Shown here: in pieces, positions 48,198 through 53,371 of the stretch
Numbering within the stretch: position 1 is the first letter of the stretch
How the letters are laid out: the number at the start of each line of letters is the position of its first letter
Assembly (NCBI RefSeq): GCF_003946025.1
Contig: NZ_RHNR01000011.1
Span: 1 to 53,371, forward strand
From: Lacticaseibacillus songhuajiangensis
GTDB taxonomy: Bacteria; Bacillota; Bacilli; Lactobacillales; Lactobacillaceae
Reading direction: 5' to 3'
DNA length: 53,371 nt
Program-made: the position numbers and the translations under genes
Notes under the pieces: model-generated
Databases searched by the model: none
The model's input: only the letters and a program-made list of their open reading frames with translations
Told to the model about the DNA's origin: nothing

Positions 48198-49415
48198 TTG
48201 AATAGGCAGCCATTTTGGCAATATGAGCAAATTAGTGAAGACTTAATCAGAAAAATCGATTCCGGCGAGATTGAGGTGGGATCGAAGCTTCCGAGTGAAC
48301 AGCAGCTTGGCGAACTGTACAGCGTCAGCCGCATCACGATTCGTAAGGCCTTGGCCGAACTCGAGGAAAAGAACTACATCGAGAAACGACAGGGTAAAGG
48401 AAGTTTCGTCAAGGATCCTCAAACCGCGGACGCTGAAGTTGATTATTTTGAAATGCCTGGTCGGCAATTGGCGCGGCGGGGTTACAAGGTTCAAATTAGT
48501 TTGCGCGATTTTAAGATTTTGGCTAACGGCGAGGAACCGACCGTACGCACAGAGATGGGCCTAGGCCCGTACGACTACTTGTACTTCATCAGTCATGTGT
48601 ACAGTTTGGACGGCGTGGACGTCATCTGGCGCACAACGTTTATGCGTTTTGCGGATTTCCCGATGATTACCGCCGCCGAAGCCGCTGATAGAGAAATCAT
48701 TCCGATGCTGGAGAAGCGTTTCGGGATGGACACCACGCAGATGGTTCACCAGATTATTTCGGGAGTGGATTCCCACACCCGCGCCTGGCTAGGACTGCCG
48801 AACACGGCGCCGCGCGGCTCCTTCGTTGAAGCGCGCACTGAGTACCGGAATGAGGCCGGCCATATCGCGTATATGAGTCGCACCATCTCACCATCAACGG
48901 CCCGGATTTTCCTCGTTGGCCATAAGGAGGAAGTTAGTATGTCAACACCACATATTTTGTTAACTCGCATTGATAATCGTCTTGTCCACGGACAGGTGGG
49001 CGTGACCTGGACCAAGACTCTGGGCGCCAACCTGATTCTGGTTGCCAACGATGAGGCAGCGCAGGACGTGCTTCAGCAGAAACTAATGAAGAGCACCGCG
49101 GATTCTTCAGGCGCTGGCATTCGCTTCTTCACACTTGAGAAAACCATTCAGGTGATCAGCAAGGCTGCTGACCGGCAGAAGATCTTCATCGTTGTGAAGA
49201 CCCCAGGCGACGCGCTGAAGCTCGTTGAAGGCGGCGTGCCAATTACCGAACTGAACGTCGGTAATATGCACTTCGCCCCTGGCAAGGTTGAAGTGACGAA
49301 GAAGGTTTACGTCGACCAGCAGGATAAAGATGACCTCATGGCTTTGGTCAACAAGGGCGTTAACGTCTACATTCAGGATGTCCCTGGCGACCGCAAAACG
49401 TCTGTTAACTTTTAA
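48198..49415 (+). CDS. GntR/UTRA regulator fused in frame to PTS EIIB (mannose family)
   Basis: A single open frame of about 405 codons. Residues 1-75 are a GntR winged helix (SGEIEVGSKLPSEQQLGELYSVSRITIRKALAELEEKNYI); 80-245 are a UTRA/HutC ligand domain ending RIFLVGHKEEVS. From residue 248 a complete mannose/sorbose-family EIIB begins, with the phospho-histidine in RIDNRLVHGQVGVTW. An internal ATAAGGAGG and ATG (48939) sit exactly at the junction, and a TAA is one frame off, so a one-base indel may have removed the regulator's stop, or the fusion is real. TTG 48198 has AGGTGA upstream; GTG 48189 is an alternative. First gene of a four-component PTS operon. Confidence 0.8.
   Translation: MNRQPFWQYEQISEDLIRKIDSGEIEVGSKLPSEQQLGELYSVSRITIRKALAELEEKNYIEKRQGKGSFVKDPQTADAEVDYFEMPGRQLARRGYKVQISLRDFKILANGEEPTVRTEMGLGPYDYLYFISHVYSLDGVDVIWRTTFMRFADFPMITAAEAADREIIPMLEKRFGMDTTQMVHQIISGVDSHTRAWLGLPNTAPRGSFVEARTEYRNEAGHIAYMSRTISPSTARIFLVGHKEEVSMSTPHILLTRIDNRLVHGQVGVTWTKTLGANLILVANDEAAQDVLQQKLMKSTADSSGAGIRFFTLEKTIQVISKAADRQKIFIVVKTPGDALKLVEGGVPITELNVGNMHFAPGKVEVTKKVYVDQQDKDDLMALVNKGVNVYIQDVPGDRKTSVNF
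48939..49415 (+). CDS. PTS EIIB, mannose/sorbose family (internal start)
   Basis: If translated independently, EIIB is 158 residues, the normal family length, starting at ATG 48939 with AAGGAGG eight bases before it. The phosphorylated histidine lies in LVHGQVG near residue 15. It receives phosphate from EIIA (51202) and passes it to sugar bound by EIIC/EIID. The well-placed internal binding site makes separate production likely even though the frame is open through the GntR part. Confidence 0.75.
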   Translation: MSTPHILLTRIDNRLVHGQVGVTWTKTLGANLILVANDEAAQDVLQQKLMKSTADSSGAGIRFFTLEKTIQVISKAADRQKIFIVVKTPGDALKLVEGGVPITELNVGNMHFAPGKVEVTKKVYVDQQDKDDLMALVNKGVNVYIQDVPGDRKTSVNF

Positions 49416-49445
49416 ATCACTGTCTTCTTTTGAGGAGGAATTGTC

Positions 49446-50252
49446 ATGGCAATAACCTTGACACAAGGCATCATGCTTGGGGTCTTCGCTATCTTAGCGG
49501 GGCTGGACTCTTGGCTTGAAGTATTCTATATTTTCCGTCCGATTATTTCTTGTACAGTGGCTGGTTTGATTCTCGGCGATTTGCGCCTCGGAATCATCGC
49601 CGGTGGGCTCACCGAACTTGCCTTTGCAGGTTTGACCCCAGCCGGTGGGACCCAGCCACCTAACCCAGCGGTCTGCGGTATTATGACCGTTGTGATTGCG
49701 CACACGACAAGCGTTGCGCCCGCAACTGCGATTGGGCTCTCACTGCCATTCGCAATGCTCATGCAATACATTCTCTTGATGTTCTACTCAGTATTCTCAG
49801 TATTCATGCCCGTTATGGACAAGGCAGCGGCAGAAGCTGATACGAAGAAGTTTGCACGTATTCCTTACCTGATTATGACCATCGTTAGCATCTCCTTCTT
49901 CATCGTCATCTTCCTGTCCGCATACGCCGCTCAGGCACCAATGGCAGCCCTTGTTAAGGCTATGCCAACATGGCTCATCCATGGTTTTGAACTCGCCGGG
50001 GGCGCACTGCCAGCCGTAGGGTTCGCGATGTTGCTCAAGGTCTTGCTCCGTGTGGAGTACGTCCCATACCTGCTGCTCGGTTTCGTGGTGGCAAGCTTCA
50101 TCAACTTCTCCAACGTGCTGCCAGCAGCCGTTATCGGGATTGTGTTCGCAATGATTGAATTCTTCCGTGACAAGAAGAACAAGGATCTGCAAGCGCAGAT
50201 TGAGGAACTGAAGGAATCCGGTGTGAATGGAGGCGAAGAGGATGGCATCTGA
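49446..50252 (+). CDS. PTS EIIC, mannose/sorbose family
   Basis: A 268-residue membrane component with about seven helices (FAILAGLDSWLEVFYIFRPIISCTVAGLILGDLRLGIIAGGLTELAFAG and TPAGGTQPPNPAVCGIM are family signatures). With EIID it forms the sugar channel. GAGGAGG lies seven bases before the ATG. It overlaps the EIID start by 11 bases. Closest in feel to the AgaW/SorC-type branch (N-acetylgalactosamine, sorbose and relatives); the sugar cannot be fixed from sequence. Confidence 0.92.
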   Translation: MAITLTQGIMLGVFAILAGLDSWLEVFYIFRPIISCTVAGLILGDLRLGIIAGGLTELAFAGLTPAGGTQPPNPAVCGIMTVVIAHTTSVAPATAIGLSLPFAMLMQYILLMFYSVFSVFMPVMDKAAAEADTKKFARIPYLIMTIVSISFFIVIFLSAYAAQAPMAALVKAMPTWLIHGFELAGGALPAVGFAMLLKVLLRVEYVPYLLLGFVVASFINFSNVLPAAVIGIVFAMIEFFRDKKNKDLQAQIEELKESGVNGGEEDGI

Positions 50253-51039
50253 CGACAAGAAGACGCAAGGCGGTAAGCTGACCAGCCATGACATTACCAT
50301 GCTGGGGGTTCGCTCCTCACTTTTGCAAGCGGCATTCTCTTACGAACGCATGCAGGCCGGTGGCTGGGCATGGGCTCAGGTGCCAGTTTGGAAGAAAATC
50401 TTTGGTGATGACAAGAAGGGCATGTCCGAGGCCATGACCGACAACATGGAATTCATCAACACCTCACCACCACTGGTTTCCATCCTGATGGGTCTGCTCA
50501 CCAGTTTGGAAGAAAAGCACGTTAACCGGCAGACCATCCGTGGTTTGAAGAACGGGTTGTTTGGCCCAATGGCTGGGATTGGGGATGCCATTTACTGGTT
50601 CACGCTGATGCCAATCGTCGGCGGGATTGCGGCCTCCTTCGCTTCGAAGGGGAACATCCTCGGCCCACTGCTGTTCTTCATCGTGTACCTGGGCATTTTC
50701 CTTTGCCGGATTCCGTTCGCACACTTGGGTTACAACCTGGGGACTAAGGCAATCGATGTCATCCAGGATAACTCCGAAATCATTGCCCGTGTTGCAACCA
50801 TCATGGGTCTGACCGTTATCGGGGCGCTGATCAGCTCTTACGTTGGTCTGTCACTCAAGCTCAAGATTGGTTCAGTCTCACTGCAGAAGGACTTCCTGGA
50901 CAAAATTTTTCCTAACATTTTGCCACTTGGTTTCACCTTCCTGCTGTTCTGGCTGCTGAAGAAGAAGGTATCCCCAATTGTGCTGATTGGTGTAGTGTTC
51001 GTACTCTGCATCGCCTGCTCATTCTTCGGGATCATGTAG
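50242..51039 (+). CDS. PTS EIID, mannose/sorbose family
   Basis: A 265-residue EIID: FSYERMQAGGWAWAQVPVWKKIF, FINTSPPLVSILMGL, GLKNGLFGPMAGIGDAIYWFTLMPI are hallmark segments, followed by C-terminal helices. ATG 50242 is preferred, with GGAGG eight bases upstream inside the EIIC end; an earlier in-frame ATG lies before that site. Confidence 0.92.
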   Translation: MASDDKKTQGGKLTSHDITMLGVRSSLLQAAFSYERMQAGGWAWAQVPVWKKIFGDDKKGMSEAMTDNMEFINTSPPLVSILMGLLTSLEEKHVNRQTIRGLKNGLFGPMAGIGDAIYWFTLMPIVGGIAASFASKGNILGPLLFFIVYLGIFLCRIPFAHLGYNLGTKAIDVIQDNSEIIARVATIMGLTVIGALISSYVGLSLKLKIGSVSLQKDFLDKIFPNILPLGFTFLLFWLLKKKVSPIVLIGVVFVLCIACSFFGIM

Positions 51040-51089
51040 GACAGTTGCACGGGATAGCACCCTTATTAGAACGGCTATGTGGGGCAGAC

Positions 51090-51167
51090 TTCTGCGCTTA
51101 GCCCGACTTTGAAACTGACGCAAAACCCGCGTCAATTCCAAAGTCATGCTAATGCTCAAAGTCTAAA
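51090..51167. repeat. Hairpin between EIID and EIIA
   Basis: AGACTT...TTAGC-GACTTTG-GACGC / GCGTC-CAAAGTC-GCTA...AAAGTCT forms a long interrupted stem without a T-run. It resembles family B in architecture but lacks the AAATCC...GGGATTT apex. It may stabilise or attenuate the operon mRNA between two PTS genes. Confidence 0.55.
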
Positions 51168-51201
51168 CGTCCCGCTCCGCACACTTACCAGGAGGTAACA
51201 C

Positions 51202-51633
51202 ATGGCAAAGATTCACACGATTATTACAGGGCATGGTAACTTTGCCAGCGGCATGCGTAGCTCCGTGAAGCTGCTTGCCGGAGTTCCTGATAACTTCGAC
51301 TTCCTGGACTTCACTGAGAACATGTCTGAAGAAGACGTGAGCGCCAAGCTTGATGAGCTGAACGCGAGCGGCGAACCACTGCTTGTGTTCGCTGATCTGC
51401 TCGGGGGCACACCGTACAAGTGCGCTGCCAAGCTGGCAGTGGCACACCCGGAGCAAGACATCGCGGTCGTGGCCGGCTGCAACCTGGCATCTCTCTTAGA
51501 GACCATGTTCGACGACTACGCTAACGCCAGTGAGTACGCGAACGCCCTTGTGGATGCCACGAAGCGCGCCGCACAGGTACTCGACCTGACGCCCGATGAA
51601 CCAGAAGAAGACACTGACGAAGACGGTATCTAG
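51202..51633 (+). CDS. PTS EIIA, mannose/sorbose family
   Basis: A 143-residue EIIA. The phosphoryl-accepting histidine lies in TGHGNFASGM (about residue 10), and FADLLGGTPYKCAAKLA and VVAGCNLASLLE complete the fold. It accepts phosphate from HPr. The C-terminal acidic tail (DEPEEDTDEDGI) is extra. CAGGAGG precedes the ATG. It is the last gene of the operon; no catabolic enzyme is linked, so the sugar must be processed by genes elsewhere. Confidence 0.92.
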   Translation: MAKIHTIITGHGNFASGMRSSVKLLAGVPDNFDFLDFTENMSEEDVSAKLDELNASGEPLLVFADLLGGTPYKCAAKLAVAHPEQDIAVVAGCNLASLLETMFDDYANASEYANALVDATKRAAQVLDLTPDEPEEDTDEDGI

Positions 51634-51714
51634 GCATTCCTCCAAAATTGCCTCGACGCCTCTGCGATTGGCTAAGCAACGGCTGGTTGCGAATCGGTGA
51701 CAACTTGAATATGG

Positions 51715-51746
51715 AAAAGGAGCTCGACTTGGTCGGGCTCCTTTTT
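51715..51746 (+). terminator. Terminator of the PTS operon
   Basis: AAAAGGAGC / GCTCCTTTTT with a twelve-base loop that can itself pair partly; about 80 bases after the EIIA stop. Confidence 0.8.
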
Positions 51747-51789
51747 GCGTGGAACAGGGAGTATGCAACGTCACCATGCCCCTAGTAAG

Positions 51790-52938
51790 TTAGGCTTTGA
51801 AGACAACATCGTTATGATATTCGAGGGCGTCAGCACTGGGGGCGCCAACTGCGGGTAGATAAATAGTGTTCCCGGCAAACCGATCCAATTCCGCACGAAG
51901 GTTTGAATCACGCCGAACTCGTGGAGATTCACGAATAGCTTTGGTTCTCGCATCTATGGTAATGAAGCCTTGATCAAAAGCTTTGTCCCACAGAGGAGAC
52001 AGGCAAATAACATTGCTCGGATCGAGACGGCGATTACTGCTTTTTGCCCAAGGAATGATATGTGAAGCAATTAGAAATTCTCGAGTATTAATTCCGGTAA
52101 CTGCGCAGCGATAGTCATAGTTGTTCTTGACAATTTCGGCTAGGACATTTTGGCCTATTCGCTGATTAGCCAGTGAGACTCTATTAGTTAGTTTGTAGTT
52201 GCCAAGCTGTATGTTGTTGTAGATGGCACTTTCTTCTGCAACGAGTGAGGTTGGTAAAAGTTCATTGTTGCCTGTTCCTAACTTTACCAACTCGGTGAAA
52301 TCAGTTCGGTTGATTTGGGTCATTCCGTATTGATTGAAAAAGTGCTGCCAGTCTTCACGCTCACGCTTTTTAAATGACCAGGAATAATTTAGTAAATCTT
52401 CGTTACCGAGTAAATAGTGAGTGAAGGAGAAGGTGTTAGTTAACGTTGCTGTGCAGGTACCGTCAACTTCACGTGCAATATGTTCAATTTGGCCCGCTCC
52501 AAATAGCATGAATTGCCGCTTGCTTGTTTTGGGACGGCGGTAAATGAACCAGTCCCCCTCTTGGACCTTATTGAACTGGTGTGCATTCCACTGATAATTC
52601 TTGAAGTCTTCATCTGCATATTTATTCTCACTAACGGCACCGCGAGTGTCGAAGATGAAGAAATTTGCGTCGATTGGTAGTGAACTAAAAAAATTGTCTT
52701 CTGTTGTAGTCACGGGGGTTAAATAGCGGTCCGTGAAAGTAGAAAGACTCATTGCATAGTAATTTAGTAGCATTGTAAGAGTGTCTAGTTTAACAAGTGC
52801 TTGACCATTTTCGATACTAGAAAGTGCATTGAGAGAAATGTCATTGTGATTGACAACATCTTGACGAGAACGATGTGTATCAATTCTGAGTCGGTATAAG
52901 GCCTCACCGTACTGGTTTTTGATATTTAGACTGTTCAT
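51790..52938 (-). CDS. HTH - PUA-like - HNH endonuclease
   Basis: A 382-residue three-part protein. Residues 8-70 are an XRE-like helix-turn-helix (GEALYRLRIDTHRSRQDVVNHNDISLNALSSIENGQ). Residues 90-225 (YQWNAHQF, EGDWFIYRRP, LFGAGQIEHI, TNTFSFTHYL) look like a PUA/EVE-type base-reading domain. Residues 275-345 are an HNH_2 nuclease (YRCAVTGINTREFLIASHIIPW, DPSNVICLSPLWDKAFDQGFITID). The plan resembles modification-dependent restriction enzymes, so defence against modified phage DNA is a reasonable inference. The gene is AT-richer than the rest of the window, suggesting transfer. The PUA-like call is by pattern only. Confidence 0.72.
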   Translation of the reverse strand: MNSLNIKNQYGEALYRLRIDTHRSRQDVVNHNDISLNALSSIENGQALVKLDTLTMLLNYYAMSLSTFTDRYLTPVTTTEDNFFSSLPIDANFFIFDTRGAVSENKYADEDFKNYQWNAHQFNKVQEGDWFIYRRPKTSKRQFMLFGAGQIEHIAREVDGTCTATLTNTFSFTHYLLGNEDLLNYSWSFKKREREDWQHFFNQYGMTQINRTDFTELVKLGTGNNELLPTSLVAEESAIYNNIQLGNYKLTNRVSLANQRIGQNVLAEIVKNNYDYRCAVTGINTREFLIASHIIPWAKSSNRRLDPSNVICLSPLWDKAFDQGFITIDARTKAIRESPRVRRDSNLRAELDRFAGNTIYLPAVGAPSADALEYHNDVVFKA

Positions 52939-53176
52939 TTTACCAATCCCATTTATTGTTTTCTCTTATCATACGAGCCAGTATTCATGTGAAGATACCA
53001 AGCAGACTTGGTATCTTTGGATGAGGCTTTTTACTCAATAAGCAATCATTCCAATTTATGACAACGATTGCAAATGTACGATAACTTTTGTTAATACAGC
53101 TAACATTATAATGGTTATGCATGTTAAAATTTAAAGTATATAACCAAAAAATAGGATCAGGAAAGGTCTTGTGTTT
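52939..53176. promoter_or_regulatory. AT-rich divergent region with promoter
   Basis: The spacer between the HNH gene and the terminal micro-ORF. TATAAT at 53107-53112 is a perfect -10 for plus-strand transcription with a weak -35. A short inverted pair, GATACCAAG / CTTGGTATC, lies at 52995-53018 and could be a terminator stem or an operator for the HTH protein. Confidence 0.4.
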
Positions 53177-53305
53177 ATGAATGAACTCACGCGCCAGTTG
53201 CAAAATACATTGGCGAAGTTATTAACCAAAATAAATGAAGAAGAAGGACTGCGGAGTACTAGTTTGTACAACGTATTGATGTCTTTAAAAAATACCCTGG
53301 TTTAA
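53177..53305 (+). CDS. Candidate 42-residue protein
   Basis: ATG 53177 (or GTG 53171) opens 42 codons, preceded by AGGAAAGG. The product is amphipathic and helical (MNELTRQLQNTLAKLLTKIN ...), without a membrane segment. It has its own good -10 (53107) and is divergent from the HNH nuclease. The family is not recognised; it could be an antitoxin-like or immunity-type small protein, but nothing in the sequence proves this. Confidence 0.4.
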   Translation: MNELTRQLQNTLAKLLTKINEEEGLRSTSLYNVLMSLKNTLV

Positions 53306-53371
53306 AATCGAAGTGCAACACCTGATAAAGCAGACCAATTTGCACAAAAAGGTCATGAAGACCTATTCTTG

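Noticed and set aside
1..53371. CRISPR array, tRNA or rRNA genes
   Set aside because: I saw no regularly spaced direct repeats, no T-loop signature with a paired acceptor stem, and no rRNA core sequence.

Overview
The window is chromosomal DNA of a Gram-positive lactic acid bacterium, most likely a high-GC member of the Lactobacillaceae (Lacticaseibacillus-like; genus inferred, not proven). The grounds are a malolactic enzyme with its permease and LysR regulator, mannose-family PTS genes behind a CcpA-type cre site, an FLP-like two-cysteine Crp/Fnr regulator, an Rgg-type regulator, strong AGGAGG ribosome binding sites and frequent GTG/TTG starts. No tRNA, rRNA, CRISPR array, intact prophage or IS transposase was seen.

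Layout. 1-5 kb: mleR, mleS, mleP, then a pair of large palindromic elements. 5-8.4 kb: WYL regulator divergent from a GyrI-like protein, a micro-ORF, two tandem DUF805 membrane proteins and a small hypothetical. 8.4-11.1 kb: deoC-deoB-deoD nucleoside salvage operon. 11.1-18.7 kb: SstT-type symporter with no canonical start codon, a second palindrome pair, a 1257-residue MMPL exporter, an NCS1 permease. 18.8-24.8 kb: secreted wall protein, glycerate kinase, and a tightly overlapping three-gene unit (acyltransferase-3, acyl-CoA ligase, sulfonate/nitrate-type binding protein). 25-32.5 kb: P1B-type ATPase, third palindrome pair, signal peptidase I, two c-di-GMP proteins, DUF2075 ATPase. 32.5-37 kb: metal/redox island with a CPG-motif P-type ATPase, HMA chaperone, Dps-like protein and FLP-like regulator; the ATPase-chaperone part is bracketed by inverted pairs of a second palindromic repeat. 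37-46 kb: toxin-antitoxin pair, DUF2975, secreted nuclease with a histone-like tail, phosphosulfolactate synthase with a phosphatase, macro domain, GNAT, Rgg regulator, hypotheticals. 46-53.4 kb: membrane glycerophosphodiesterase, a mannose-family PTS operon whose GntR regulator is fused in frame to EIIB, an HTH-HNH nuclease, and a final micro-ORF.

The most unusual material is intergenic. Family A (about 200-250 bp, at least seven copies) has a fixed core and three internal hairpins whose stem sequences change while pairing is kept; copies sit as convergent pairs. Family B (about 80-110 bp, at least six copies) is a long hairpin with a constant apical sequence, often in tandem. I do not recognise either as a named family.

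A regulatory circuit can be proposed for the metal island. Three TTGA-N6-TCAA boxes, upstream of the CPG ATPase, the HMA chaperone and the MMPL exporter, each lie about 41-44 bp before a plausible start point. The regulator at 36186 has an E-x-x-S-R recognition helix of the FNR type and exactly two cysteines. This suggests redox-controlled class II activation of efflux genes, which is an inference from sequence only.
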